Source: JBBQCW01 sp038319025 (GTDB taxonomy: Bacteria; Actinomycetota; Thermoleophilia; Solirubrobacterales; Solirubrobacteraceae). From it: 64,000 nt of DNA. Made by a program: the position numbers and the translations under genes. The DNA is taken from NCBI GenBank assembly GCA_038319025.1, contig JBBQCW010000016.1, positions 7,259-71,258 of the forward strand, given 5' to 3'. This document shows, one piece after another, positions 8,258-16,917 of this stretch (the first letter of the stretch is position 1; every line of letters starts with the position of its first letter). The notes below the pieces were generated by a model. That model ran no database searches. It had not been told where the DNA came from and was given only the letters and a program-made list of their open reading frames with translations.

Positions 8258-9205
8258 TCAGGCCACCAGCCAGCGGGCGGGGTTGTCGTCGAGCATGGTG
8301 CTGATTTGCTCCTCGGTGACGCCCAGCTCGGCGAGCTGAGGCAGGATGGTCGTGAACAAGAGGTCCATGTGCCAGTCTGGGGCGAGCTGCGGACGCATCT
8401 CCACCGGGAACCAGTCCAAGACGGGCACGCAGTCGTGCGAGAGCAGCATCTTCTCCACGTGCCCGCGTTCGAGCAGAGCGGCCACGGTGGTGTTGCGTTG
8501 TGCGTCAGGCAGGAAGATCGCGGTGCCGTAGCGGTCGAGCCCGATGTACGGCCCCATCGCCAGGAGTTCCTCGATGTAGTCCAGGTCGTCGGTGTCGCCG
8601 GTGTGGGCGATCTGCACCATGTGCGGGGCGACTCCCTCGTCCAGAAAGATCTTCATCTGGTCCAGCCCCGTGCGGCTGGCCGGCCGCGAGTGGGCCATGA
8701 TCGGCCGCCCGGTACGCAGTGAAGCACGGGCCGCGGCGCGGTGGACCTTCTCGACGTCCGCGGTGATGCCCGGCTCGTCGGCGGCGCACTTGAGGAATGC
8801 CGCCTTGACGCTCGTCCCCTGGATGCCGACCTCGATGTCGTGGACGAACGCGTCGGCGAGGTAGTCCTCGTCGCGATTTTCGAAGTGGTAGGGGATGAAC
8901 GTGTAGTGCTGCCCGTAGATCCCCGTCGCCATCACGATGTTCACGCCCGAGGCCTCGGCGATCCGGCGGGCAAAGTCCACGTCGCGGCCCAGATCCATGC
9001 AGGTCGGATCGACGATCGTCTTGACGCCGTGTGCCTTGGCCGACAGGACCTCCTTCAGCGCGACATCGAACTCGGCTTCCATGTCGTACAGATGGGGGTA
9101 CTGCGCGCGGATCGTCTCGCCGGCCCCGATCAGATGCTCGTGCACCAGGGTGCGCCCCAGGTCGCTGCTGTCGACAGGTCCGGCGGTGGTCTCGATGGGA
9201 GGCAT
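8258..9205 (-). CDS. Phosphotriesterase-family metal hydrolase (amidohydrolase superfamily)
   Basis: The protein has 315 residues, normal for the family. Binuclear-metal ligands are visible in order: HxH as LVHEHLI, the bridging carboxylated Lys in SVKAAFLKCA, His in IMAHSRP, His in QIAHTGDT and Asp in LLSHDCVPV. Many members are lactonases or hydrolases of phosphate or carboxylate esters, and true organophosphate activity cannot be read from sequence. It is followed closely by the membrane protein gene on the same strand. A hairpin separates it from the upstream asparaginase gene. Confidence 0.88.
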   Translation of the reverse strand: MPPIETTAGPVDSSDLGRTLVHEHLIGAGETIRAQYPHLYDMEAEFDVALKEVLSAKAHGVKTIVDPTCMDLGRDVDFARRIAEASGVNIVMATGIYGQHYTFIPYHFENRDEDYLADAFVHDIEVGIQGTSVKAAFLKCAADEPGITADVEKVHRAAARASLRTGRPIMAHSRPASRTGLDQMKIFLDEGVAPHMVQIAHTGDTDDLDYIEELLAMGPYIGLDRYGTAIFLPDAQRNTTVAALLERGHVEKMLLSHDCVPVLDWFPVEMRPQLAPDWHMDLLFTTILPQLAELGVTEEQISTMLDDNPARWLVA

Positions 9206-9226
9206 GGGCTGAGCCTATGCCTCTAG

Positions 9227-9247
9227 GGACGGTCGGGGCAACCGTCC
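9227..9247 (-). terminator. Hairpin after the asparaginase gene
   Basis: GGACGGT and ACCGTCC pair as a 7-bp GC-rich stem around a 7-base loop, 11 bases past the asparaginase stop. There is no long T tract, as is common in high-GC actinobacteria. Confidence 0.5.
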
Positions 9248-9257
9248 GGCGGCCGCC

Positions 9258-10253
9258 TCAGCCGTCGTCCAGGGCGAACCGCGCGGCGATCGCCGCGGTG
9301 TCCAGGCCGGCGCCCAAGCAGGCGAGCAGCTTCATTCGTGCCGCCTGCGGCGACAGGAAGCCGGCGGGCATGATGTCGCTGACCCGCAGGTCCTGCTCGG
9401 ATCCCGCGTAGCCGTAGGTGCCGCTGAGGATCACGCCGCGCTCCGGCCGACAGTAGGCCACCACGGGAATCTTCTGGGCGGCGTCGGCCCACAACTGCAG
9501 GACGTGAGGGGCCAGATGACCGGCACCGAGCGTGCCGATGATCGCGCCGTCCGGCTCGGTGGCCAAAACGGCCCGCGCGAGCGTGCCGTCGTCGCCGGAG
9601 GCGGTCGGGACGATCGGGACGTTGCGGTGAAGGTCCGCCGGGTCGACGGCCGGGTTGCGGGGCAGGCGCGCCCAGATGGTCGAGTGGCCCTCGGTCACTC
9701 GCCCCAGCAGCCCGGTCTGCGGGGAGGAGAACGCCGTCAGCGAAGTGGTGTCGGTCTTGCGCGCGCAGCGAGCATGGTGAATCTCACCACCGAAGACGAC
9801 CAGCGTTCCCAACCCTTGCGCAGCGGCGGATGATGCGACCGACACAGCGTCCACGAGGTTGGCGGGACCGTCGGCGCCCGGGGAGGAGGCGGTGCGGATC
9901 GCGCCGGTGAAGACGATCGGCGCCTCGGCGTCGTGGATTACGTCGCAGAGCATCGCCGTCTCTTCCAGGCAGTCGGTGCCGTGGGTCACTACGACGCCGA
10001 TTCCGCGTCGGGCGGCATCGCGTGCGGCCCGACAGATCATCAACTGATCGTCGAGCGTGAGGTGCGCGCTGGGAACGGTGAGCAGGGTTTGGGTGTCGAC
10101 GTCCGCCCGCTCGGCCAACTGCGGGATGGCGTCGCGGAGTTCCTGTGCGTTCAGCGCGGGGGTGGCGCCACGCGGCCCCGTCATGGCGATCGTCCCGCCG
10201 GCGCCCAGGATCAGAACGCGACGGACGGCGATGGGGTCGTTGTGATGCGGCAC
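9258..10253 (-). CDS. L-asparaginase-family amidohydrolase
   Basis: The protein has 331 residues. The first catalytic Thr lies in ILGAGGTIAMTG and the second in VVTHGTDCLEETA; VFTGAIRTASSPGADGPAN is the third family signature. There is no signal peptide, so it should act in the cytoplasm. The family hydrolyses asparagine (sometimes glutamine, or Glu-tRNA(Gln) context in archaea) to the acid and ammonia. It is a single gene separated by a hairpin from the next. Confidence 0.9.
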   Translation of the reverse strand: MPHHNDPIAVRRVLILGAGGTIAMTGPRGATPALNAQELRDAIPQLAERADVDTQTLLTVPSAHLTLDDQLMICRAARDAARRGIGVVVTHGTDCLEETAMLCDVIHDAEAPIVFTGAIRTASSPGADGPANLVDAVSVASSAAAQGLGTLVVFGGEIHHARCARKTDTTSLTAFSSPQTGLLGRVTEGHSTIWARLPRNPAVDPADLHRNVPIVPTASGDDGTLARAVLATEPDGAIIGTLGAGHLAPHVLQLWADAAQKIPVVAYCRPERGVILSGTYGYAGSEQDLRVSDIMPAGFLSPQAARMKLLACLGAGLDTAAIAARFALDDG

Positions 10254-10296
10254 GCCGTTGACCCTAGATGGTCGCCGCGGCGGGCAGACGGCGGCT

Positions 10297-10674
10297 CTAT
10301 CCGGCGGCCGGCGGGGCGCTTCCGTACGTGAACACGCCGGTCACGCCCGCCAGGGTCAGCACCCGCTCGACCTGGGCCGAGCCGTGACTGATCGTGAACT
10401 GCCGCCCGGTCCGCTCAGCGGCCCGGTGGGACTGGAGCAACATTCGGATGCCGCTGGAGTCGATGAACGCAAGCGCCTCCAGGTCGAGCAGGACGTCTGA
10501 GCCCTGCTCCAGAAGGGCCTGCACTCGCTCCTCCGTCCCCGGGGCTGTGGCGATGTCCAACTCACCACGCAGTTCGAGGATTACAAGATCGCCCGCGCGA
10601 CGTTCGTGGGTTTCCAGCACCAGAGGGATCGCGGGCAGGCTGCGGAGGCCCGCCACCGGTTGGTCATCCGACAT
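10297..10674 (-). CDS. STAS-domain anti-sigma factor antagonist
   Basis: The protein has 125 residues and is one STAS domain. It contains LRGELDIATAPG and the phosphorylatable Ser in LEALAFIDSSGIRMLL. In partner-switching systems the unphosphorylated antagonist binds an anti-sigma kinase and frees the sigma factor; phosphorylation of the Ser stops this. It is divergent, at 90 bp, from a gene for a PP2C/SpoIIE phosphatase, the enzyme class that removes that phosphate. A functional pair is therefore likely. The cognate anti-sigma kinase is not in the window. Confidence 0.9.
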   Translation of the reverse strand: MSDDQPVAGLRSLPAIPLVLETHERRAGDLVILELRGELDIATAPGTEERVQALLEQGSDVLLDLEALAFIDSSGIRMLLQSHRAAERTGRQFTISHGSAQVERVLTLAGVTGVFTYGSAPPAAG

Positions 10675-10763
10675 GCGCTGAGGGTAACAACCGGGGCTGG
10701 GTGTGCGGGTTGATGGAGCGCCGCCCGTGTCGCTCGGGCCTGACGACGGGTAGGTTCTGCACT

Positions 10764-11936
10764 GTGAACCTGTCCGGTACGACGGCGTTGCTCGTTGAGG
10801 ACGACGACGGGGACGCGCTCCTCGTGCAGGAGATGCTGGCGGATGCTGCGCAGCAGGTGAAGATCGAGCGGGCGTCGTCGTTATCGGCGGCCCTGGAGAA
10901 TTACGCCGAAGCTGACGTCCAGTGTGTGCTCCTGGATCTCGGTCTTCCAGACGCTCACGGCCTCGAAGCGCTCACCCGTCTGCGCGCGGCTTGGACACGA
11001 GTCCCCATCGTCGTCTGGACCGGCTTCGACGACGAACGGCGCGGGATGGACGCGCTGGGGGCCGGCGCACAGGACTACCTCGTCAAAGGCGACGTTGACG
11101 GCTCGCTGCTGGTGCGGGCAATGCGGTACGCGATGGAGCGGTCGAATGCTGAGGCGGCAGGTCGTGACCTGCTCGCGGCCCAACTGCACGCACAGGAGAA
11201 CCGGCGGCTGGAGCGAGGCCTGCTGCCTGTGGCGCTGATCCACGACCCGCAGTTGGAGCTCGATGTGGCGTACCGGCCCGGGCGCCGCCGGGCGCTGCTG
11301 GGGGGCGACTTCTACGACGCGGTCGAAACTCCGGATGGAAGCGTGCTGCTGGTGATCGGCGACGTCTGCGGCCACGGTCCCGATGAAGCTGCGCTTGGTG
11401 TCTGCCTGCGCATTGCTTGGCGGGCCTTGGCCCTCAGCGGGCGACCCGTCCAGGAGAGCCTCGACGTGCTCGAGCAGGTCTTCATCCATGAGCGCCACGA
11501 CGACGACCTGTTCGCGACGGCCCTGCTGGTGCGCCTTCATCCCGGCCGTGAGCGGATAGACGTTTACACCGCCGGTCACCCAGGGCCGATGCTGCTCGGG
11601 CCTGGGCCCGATCGCACGGCGGTGCCCGTTGCGGTGAGCACCATTCGCCCGCCGCTCGGCGTCGGCGCCGGCGGACACTGGGAACCGACGTCGGTTGACG
11701 TGACCGGCTTCGATTCGATGCTTCTGTACACCGACGGGTTGATCGAAGGCCGGATCGGCGCAGGTTCCGAGCGGCTTGGCGTGGACGGCTTGGCCACGCT
11801 CATCGCGAGCACCGTTCGTGGGTCCGGAGATGACGGCGGCCCGGCGTTGCTGCGTGAGCTGATCGGCCGGGCGGAAACGCTCAACGGCGGAGATCTGACC
11901 GACGACGTGGCGCTGGTGCTGCTCTCATGGGCGTGA
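10764..11936 (+). CDS. Response regulator with SpoIIE/PP2C phosphatase output (RsbU/RssB-type)
   Basis: I chose GTG 10764, giving 390 residues beginning with the receiver domain; longer frames add only junk-like sequence. Residues 5-120 are a REC domain: VEDDDGDA acidic pocket, phospho-acceptor Asp in VLLDLGLPDAHG, and Lys in DYLVKGD. A short helix leads into a SpoIIE phosphatase domain (about 150-390) with metal ligands in LGGDFYDA, GDVCGHGPDEA and LLYTDGLIEG. The input is presumably phosphorylation by the next-door kinase and the output dephosphorylation of an antagonist such as the divergent STAS protein. It overlaps the kinase gene by 10 bp. Confidence 0.9.
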   Translation: MNLSGTTALLVEDDDGDALLVQEMLADAAQQVKIERASSLSAALENYAEADVQCVLLDLGLPDAHGLEALTRLRAAWTRVPIVVWTGFDDERRGMDALGAGAQDYLVKGDVDGSLLVRAMRYAMERSNAEAAGRDLLAAQLHAQENRRLERGLLPVALIHDPQLELDVAYRPGRRRALLGGDFYDAVETPDGSVLLVIGDVCGHGPDEAALGVCLRIAWRALALSGRPVQESLDVLEQVFIHERHDDDLFATALLVRLHPGRERIDVYTAGHPGPMLLGPGPDRTAVPVAVSTIRPPLGVGAGGHWEPTSVDVTGFDSMLLYTDGLIEGRIGAGSERLGVDGLATLIASTVRGSGDDGGPALLRELIGRAETLNGGDLTDDVALVLLSWA

Positions 11937-13486
11937 GCGATGAGGAGCGCATCCCACTGGTTCGTCGGCTTACGGTGGTCGGCTGGTTCGTGCTGGCCAC
12001 CAGCGCTTTCGCGGTGCTCGCCACGATCGCCATCGCTGCCGGCGCCATCGCCATCTCCAACCTCGCCGATGCCCGCACCCGCGTCGTCGATCGCGTGGAT
12101 CCCGCCAGTAGACAGGCCACGGAGCTCCTGGACGCTTATCTCAACCAGGAGACGGGCGTACGTGGCTACGCGCTCGCCGGTCAGACTTCGTTTCTGCGCC
12201 CCTATCGTGGAGGAGTCGGTCAGGAACGGGTCGTCACTGTAAGCCTGACTCGCATCGTCCGGGCGCTCAAGGAGCCGGCGCTGGACGCCGATTTGCAAGG
12301 AGCGCTTTCTGCCGGGAGGGCTTGGAGCGCGGGTTATGCCCGCCCGACGATCGCCCACGTGCGCGCTCATGGCCCGATCTCCAGCCCTGCGGCTGCGGTT
12401 GGAGGCAAGGACCTTTTCGATCCCGTACGCGGACAGGTGAGTCGGTTGCAGCACGCCCTGTCCGCTGAGCGGAGCATCGACGCGGCCAGCCTGCATAGTG
12501 CAGCCCGGACGCTCACGTGGACGCTGGTTGCGGCGGGCCTGCTGCTGGTTCTCGGCGGCGCCGGCATCCTCTTGGGACTACGCGCCACCGTCACGGTGCC
12601 CGTGGCTCGGTTGGCCCGGCGCACGCGACGCGTTGCGGCCGGCGATTACGACCTGGCGGTGGGCGTCAACGGCCCACGTGACATCGCCAGCCTGGGCGTT
12701 GACATCGACATCATGCGTGCTCGGGTGGTTAGCGATCTGGTGAAGGCTGAGAGTGGCCGGGCCGAGCTCGCCGACAAGACCCTGGAGCTCGAACGCTCCA
12801 ACGCGGAGCTCGAGCAGTTCGCCTACGTCGCCTCGCACGATCTGCAGGAGCCGCTGCGCAAGGTGGCGAGCTTCACCCAACTGCTGCAGAAGCGTTACGG
12901 CGGCCAACTCGACGAGCGAGCCGACCAGTACCTGGACTTCTCTGCCGACGCCGCGGTGCGCATGCAGCAGCTGATCGTCGACCTCCTGGCGTTCTCCCGT
13001 GTCGGGCGGCTCTCCGCATCCAAAGCAACCGTTTTCGATTCGGAGATCGCGCTCCGCCAGTCCCTGGTGGCGCTGGCCGCACCGATCGAGGAGTCACACG
13101 CTGTCGTCGAGTACGGCCCTCTTCCGGTTGTGCGCGGTGAGCTCAGCTTGATCGCCGCCGTGTTCCAGAACCTGATCGGTAACGCGATCAAGTTCCGTAC
13201 CGCGGAGGTTGCCCCACGCGTGCACATCTCCGCTCGGCGCGATGGCGACATGTGGTGCTTCACCTGTACGGACAACGGGATCGGCGTCGATGCTGACTAT
13301 GCCGACCGGATTTTCCTGATCTTCCAAAGGCTCCATCCGAAGGCGGTGTACGTGGGCACGGGCATCGGCCTGGCGATGACCCGCAAGATCGTCGAATACC
13401 ACGGTGGGACGATCTGGCTTGATATCCACGCGTCGCCGGGGAGTACCTTCCACTTCACCTTGCCGGTACCGGAAGCCAAATCATGA
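11927..13486 (+). CDS. Membrane sensor histidine kinase (CHASE3-HAMP-HisKA-HATPase)
   Basis: The protein has 519 residues. There is a transmembrane helix at about 18-45 and an extracytoplasmic CHASE3-like sensor to about 195 (NQETGVRGYALAG). A second helix (196-220) is followed by a HAMP linker and coiled coil. The phospho-acceptor is His304 in VASHDLQEPLRKV, a HisKA type common in phytochrome- and Rcp1-like kinases. The ATPase domain has NLIGNAIKFR (N box), DNGIGVD (G1) and GTGIGLAM (G2). The gene overlaps both neighbours (10 and 4 bp), so all three are translationally coupled. Confidence 0.92.
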   Translation: MGVSDEERIPLVRRLTVVGWFVLATSAFAVLATIAIAAGAIAISNLADARTRVVDRVDPASRQATELLDAYLNQETGVRGYALAGQTSFLRPYRGGVGQERVVTVSLTRIVRALKEPALDADLQGALSAGRAWSAGYARPTIAHVRAHGPISSPAAAVGGKDLFDPVRGQVSRLQHALSAERSIDAASLHSAARTLTWTLVAAGLLLVLGGAGILLGLRATVTVPVARLARRTRRVAAGDYDLAVGVNGPRDIASLGVDIDIMRARVVSDLVKAESGRAELADKTLELERSNAELEQFAYVASHDLQEPLRKVASFTQLLQKRYGGQLDERADQYLDFSADAAVRMQQLIVDLLAFSRVGRLSASKATVFDSEIALRQSLVALAAPIEESHAVVEYGPLPVVRGELSLIAAVFQNLIGNAIKFRTAEVAPRVHISARRDGDMWCFTCTDNGIGVDADYADRIFLIFQRLHPKAVYVGTGIGLAMTRKIVEYHGGTIWLDIHASPGSTFHFTLPVPEAKS

Positions 13487-13917
13487 GCGCGCGCGGAGAG
13501 CCGATTGAGATCCTGCTCGTCGAGGATGATCCCGGCGACACGATGATCATCCGCGAGGCGTTCGTCGACAACAAGGTTCTGAACAACCTGACCTGTCTGA
13601 CGGACGGTGAGCAGGCCATCGCCTACCTCCGTCGTCGCGGTGAGTACGCCGACGCGATCCGGCCGGACCTGATCCTGCTCGATCTGAATCTGCCCCGTAA
13701 GGACGGCCACGAGGTGCTGGCGGAGATCAAGACCGACGCGGACTTATGCGTCATCCCCGTCGTGATGCTCACCACGTCGCAGGCGGAGGAGGACGTGTTG
13801 CGCAGTTACCAGTTGCATGCGAACGCGTTCGTCTCCAAACCGGTGGACTTCGATCGCTTCATCGAGGTCGTCCGCCAGATCGACCACTTCTTCGTCTCGG
13901 TGGTCAGGTTGCCCTGA
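13483..13917 (+). CDS. Single-domain response regulator (Rcp1-like)
   Basis: The protein has 144 residues and is a REC domain only. LVEDDPGDT is the acidic pocket, LLDLNLPRKDG holds the phospho-acceptor Asp, and FVSKPVDFD holds the conserved Lys. The PGDT motif and the RxGEYxDA insert are typical of Rcp1-type regulators that accompany HisKA kinases like the one upstream. It overlaps that gene by 4 bp (ATGA). With no output domain it may act as a phosphate shuttle or sink competing with the REC-SpoIIE protein for the kinase. Confidence 0.9.
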   Translation: MSARGEPIEILLVEDDPGDTMIIREAFVDNKVLNNLTCLTDGEQAIAYLRRRGEYADAIRPDLILLDLNLPRKDGHEVLAEIKTDADLCVIPVVMLTTSQAEEDVLRSYQLHANAFVSKPVDFDRFIEVVRQIDHFFVSVVRLP

Positions 13918-13983
13918 CGGGCGCGTCGGCGGCTACACCTTTACGCGGGCGGACGCCGTGGCCACGTAGCCGAGGCTGACACG

Positions 13984-14036
13984 CCTGCCCGCGGCGGCCT
14001 TGAGGCCTGAACTTACACCGCGATGCAGCGGGCAGG
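13984..14036. terminator. Long-loop inverted repeat between convergent genes
   Basis: CCTGCCCGC (13984-13992) and GCGGGCAGG (14028-14036) pair over a 35-base loop, between the convergent response-regulator and glyoxalase-like genes. A weak bidirectional terminator is possible. Confidence 0.35.
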
Positions 14037-14053
14037 TGCCACCAGGAGTTACC

Positions 14054-14443
14054 TCATCCGAGCTTCGGCGCGTACCGGTGGTGCAGGTCCAGGATGTTGC
14101 CGGCCGGGTCACGGAAGAGGGCCTGATGGCAAACGCCGCTGTCGATCGTGTCGCCGAGGAACGTGACGCCGTGAGACTCGAGGTGCGCCCGCGCCGCGGC
14201 GACGTCGTCGACGGCCAGTGCGATCGGCAGCCCGTGCCGATGGAACTCCTGCCCGAAGGCTGTGGGCTCCATGACCACGATGGTGAGGTTTCCCGCCTGG
14301 AACTCCATGCCGGGCATCTGGCCCCAGCGCTCGCGGGCCGGTAGGCCGAGCACGGTCCCGTAGAAGTGCACGGAGGCATCGAAGTCCTCGGCGGGAACCG
14401 CGACGAAGTCGACGCCGGTGATGGTGAAGCCAGTGGTGGTCAT
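14054..14443 (-). CDS. VOC/glyoxalase-family protein
   Basis: ATG 14443 gives 129 residues, a standard single-module VOC protein. The frame can be extended upstream, but the added sequence is Arg-rich and overlaps the next gene. The fold is marked by GVDFVAVPAEDFDASVHFYG, TVLGLPARERWG, GLPIALAVDD and RDPAGNILDLHHRY, with a C-terminal Glu/His-type metal site partly present. The family includes dioxygenases, lactoylglutathione lyases and antibiotic-binding proteins. No specific function can be given. Confidence 0.85.
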   Translation of the reverse strand: MTTTGFTITGVDFVAVPAEDFDASVHFYGTVLGLPARERWGQMPGMEFQAGNLTIVVMEPTAFGQEFHRHGLPIALAVDDVAAARAHLESHGVTFLGDTIDSGVCHQALFRDPAGNILDLHHRYAPKLG

Positions 14444-14542
14444 GGCGGCCGACGATAGTCGAGGCGACGCGTCGACCGGGCGGTTGCCGCTCGACTTCTC
14501 CGGGTACGTAGGGGCGAGCGCAATCGACAGGAGGGAATCAAC

Positions 14543-14938
14543 ATGACCGAGGGATCGAACGCCACCACGCACGCCGACGGCACGGGGACGGAGACCACGC
14601 CGACCACCGCCGCGCACCACCCTGCGCCGGCAACGCACCGTCCGCCGCAGAACGACGGGCAGCCGCCCATCCACCCCATCACGGAGGAGCGGGAGAAGTA
14701 CGAGGCGGCGCCGTCCACGTCGTCCCGCCGTCTGCCGACGACGGCCGCCGCGATTGCGGTCGCCGCCGTGGCGGGCACCGCCGGCTTTGTGGCGGGCCGG
14801 GCGACCTCCACGCGCACGCGCCGTCGCGCGCTGGGCTTCACCCTGCGCCACGCGCCCGCCGGTCTCCGCCTCACCCGCCGGGCGGCGAAGCCGGCCGTCC
14901 GGGCGGTCCGAACCCGCCGGCGGTTGCGCCGACGCTGA
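14543..14938 (+). CDS. Small basic membrane-associated protein
   Basis: The protein has 131 residues with a strong Shine-Dalgarno (AGGAGG) before ATG. The N-terminal 55 residues are Thr/Pro/His-rich and disordered. A hydrophobic helix follows (TTAAAIAVAAVAGTAGFVAGRA). The C-terminus is strongly basic, ending RTRRRLRRR. The layout is of a single-pass protein with a cationic tail that could touch nucleic acid or lipid head groups. No family recognised. Confidence 0.7.
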   Translation: MTEGSNATTHADGTGTETTPTTAAHHPAPATHRPPQNDGQPPIHPITEEREKYEAAPSTSSRRLPTTAAAIAVAAVAGTAGFVAGRATSTRTRRRALGFTLRHAPAGLRLTRRAAKPAVRAVRTRRRLRRR

Positions 14939-14994
14939 GCAGCGGAGGGTACGGCGCATGGGAGCGCGGGTCGGTGGAAACGGCGCCGACCACG

Positions 14995-15705
14995 TCACCG
15001 CTGGATGTCGACCCGCACCCCAGGGCCGATGCGGCGGGCGAGGTAGGTGATCGCCGCGGTCGATAGGCGCAAACAGCCGTGTGATTCGGCGCGACCAAGG
15101 GTCCCACCGAGGTTATCGCGGCCGTGCAACGCGATCTGCCCTGGGCCGCCTTCAAACTCCTGCAGCACGTTCGAACGCGCGCTGAGCGCAAGAGCGTAGG
15201 GCCCACCGGCGGCGCGGTGGCCCGTGTCGACCGTCTCCTCGACGAAGAACCGGCCCGTCGGCGTCGGCGTGGACGCCTTGCCGACCACGGCGCGGAAGTG
15301 TCGAAGCGAACGCCCGTCGTGCCGGACCGAGACGATGCGTTTGGAGAGGTCCACGCGGATGCCGTACCGGGAGGATGCGAGGTGGACGCCGACGGCGGTG
15401 ATCCACCCGGAGCGCCCGTTAGGCCGTCCCGGGATCAGCACGCGCAGCCAGCGGGCCCCGTGGTCGTCCGTGCGCTCGGCGAGGACGGGCAGCACCGTCC
15501 GCTCTCCGGTGATGGGACGTCGCGCCTCGATCGTCGTCAGCGGCGGGCCGTCGGCCGCCGGCTGGCGGTACACGGTGTGGCTGCGGGTCAGCCCTGCCGT
15601 GGGCGCACTCTGGCTCGCCGAGGCCCCCGCGGGCGCCCCAATCGCCACCGTGCATGACAGCACGGTGGCGAGTAGCGCGAGGCGCTCAGCCGGTGAACGC
15701 AGCAT
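14995..15705 (-). CDS. Secreted L,D-transpeptidase (YkuD domain)
   Basis: I chose ATG 15705, giving 236 residues. Upstream in-frame sequence is only the Arg-rich mirror of the neighbouring gene. There is a signal peptide (about 1-30), then an SH3-like region (VLAERTDDHGARWLRVLI). The YkuD domain ends with the catalytic motif HGRDNLGG ... SHGCLRLS, whose Cys is the nucleophile. It makes 3-3 cross-links in peptidoglycan or attaches proteins to it. Its start overlaps the end of the upstream lysine-tail protein gene by 20 bp, so the two may be expressed together at the wall. Confidence 0.9.
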   Translation of the reverse strand: MLRSPAERLALLATVLSCTVAIGAPAGASASQSAPTAGLTRSHTVYRQPAADGPPLTTIEARRPITGERTVLPVLAERTDDHGARWLRVLIPGRPNGRSGWITAVGVHLASSRYGIRVDLSKRIVSVRHDGRSLRHFRAVVGKASTPTPTGRFFVEETVDTGHRAAGGPYALALSARSNVLQEFEGGPGQIALHGRDNLGGTLGRAESHGCLRLSTAAITYLARRIGPGVRVDIQR

Positions 15706-16339
15706 CAATCCGCTGCCTGGGCTTCTGGGCGATCCGCTTCTTTTTCGCGGCGGCCTTCTTCTTGGCGGCGGCCCTTTTCCTGGCGGCGGCCTTCTTCTTC
15801 GCGGCGGCCTTCTTAACCGCAGCCGCCTTCTGTGCGGCCGTGGGAGTCGGCTCAGCCGGGGCGACCGGGGTCGTGACGGGCGTCGTGGTCGGCGGCGCCG
15901 TGGTATCCGGCGGCGTCGTGGTCGGCGGCGGCGTCGCGGTTGCCGGCGGCGTTGGGGTCGGCGGCGGCGGCGGCGGGCCGGCACAACTCACCGAGATCGA
16001 CGACGGTGATGCCGTCCCGTGATAACCGTCCGATGAGTTGAACGTGGCCTGAACGGTGATGGTGTGGGGTCCGGCCGCGAGTTCCGTCGGGAACGGCTCG
16101 ACGAACTGCTTATCGGTGTTGGTGGACCAGCTGTGCGAGCCAGACAGCGTGGGCGCGCCGTCCACGCTGACGGCATAGGTGTCGGTAGCGGGCTTCCCGG
16201 TCGGGAAGCCCGTGTAGTTGAACGTGACGGCCTTACAAGTTGCCGACGTCGTGCCGGTGTGCGCTTCGGCGACTGCGGTGGTGAACAGCAGGGCCAACGC
16301 TGCCAGCGGCAACGCGACCAATCCCTTGGTACGAGTCAT
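15686..16339 (-). CDS. Secreted protein with Pro/Thr linker and histone-H1-like Lys/Ala tail
   Basis: ATG 16339 has a good ribosome-binding site (AAGGAAT) and gives 217 residues. There is a signal peptide ending AVAEA-H. A beta-rich domain with two Cys follows (TCKAVTFNYTGFP ... ISVSCAG). A long Pro/Thr linker comes next, and then a tail of KKAAAKK/RKRAAAKKK repeats ending KPRQR. Lys/Ala tails of this kind bind polyanions in H1-like proteins; outside the cell the partner could be teichoic-type polymers, DNA or peptidoglycan. It overlaps the L,D-transpeptidase gene by 20 bp. The role is inferred only. Confidence 0.75.
   Translation of the reverse strand: MTRTKGLVALPLAALALLFTTAVAEAHTGTTSATCKAVTFNYTGFPTGKPATDTYAVSVDGAPTLSGSHSWSTNTDKQFVEPFPTELAAGPHTITVQATFNSSDGYHGTASPSSISVSCAGPPPPPPTPTPPATATPPPTTTPPDTTAPPTTTPVTTPVAPAEPTPTAAQKAAAVKKAAAKKKAAARKRAAAKKKAAAKKKRIAQKPRQRIDAAFTG
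15747..15818 (+). repeat. Four tandem 18-bp units encoding the Lys/Ala tail
   Basis: Four near-identical 18-bp units start GCGGCGGCC at 15747, 15765, 15783 and 15801. On the reverse strand each encodes six residues of type KKKAAA. The unit differences are mostly Lys/Arg changes. Confidence 0.85.
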
Positions 16340-16568
16340 TGAATTCCTTTTCTGAGTGGATGCGCAACGCTTGCGCGCCACGCTGGCAGCGGTGCACCCT
16401 GCGAGCAGAGAACCCCGCTGAACTTCGGAACGCGGCCACGTACTGGACCGGCCGCGTTAACAATTCATGCCCAAACTTCCCCAACTCAGATCACGGGTTG
16501 GCGCGTTGCCCTCAGGTCGTGCGGCGCCGGGGTCGTACTCGGCATGTAGGCGCGCTACGGTTCGTCCT

Positions 16569-16904
16569 ATGAGCGACGATCTCGAGCGACGCATGGCGAT
16601 GAACGAGGCGACGTTCCGCCGTGTCAACGAGGCCCTCGACGCCAACCGGGAAGACGACGGTCACCTCAAGGATTTTGTGTGCGAGTGCGGGCGACTCGGC
16701 TGTACCGAGTTCATCAAGCTCACGGGGGGCGAGTACGACGACCTACGGGCCGACGGGCGGCGGTTTGCGATCGTGGACGGGCACGAGGTGCCTGAGGTCG
16801 AGCGCGTCGTCAAGCGTCGTGACCGGTACACCATCGTGGAGAAGCTCGGGCTCGCGGGCGCTGTGGCCGACAGTTTGGATCCGCGTCCGCCGTTGGCTGA
16901 CTGA
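16569..16904 (+). CDS. Small cytoplasmic protein with a CxCxxxxC motif
   Basis: The protein has 111 residues from ATG 16569. The N-terminus is a charged helix (ERRMAMNEATFRRVNEAL). The centre has DFVCECGRLGCTEFIKL, a three-Cys cluster of the kind that binds zinc, then EYDDLRADGRRFAIVDGHEVPEVERVV. Similar short proteins are widespread in actinobacteria without known function. It is divergent from the lysine-tail gene, with 230 bp between that hold no other gene I can see. Confidence 0.75.
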   Translation: MSDDLERRMAMNEATFRRVNEALDANREDDGHLKDFVCECGRLGCTEFIKLTGGEYDDLRADGRRFAIVDGHEVPEVERVVKRRDRYTIVEKLGLAGAVADSLDPRPPLAD

Positions 16905-16917
16905 GCCGGACCGCCCG

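Noticed and set aside
14444..14998. Upstream extension of the VOC protein to 314 residues
   Set aside because: The added part is Arg-rich nonsense overlapping the 14543-14938 gene, which has a strong AGGAGG.
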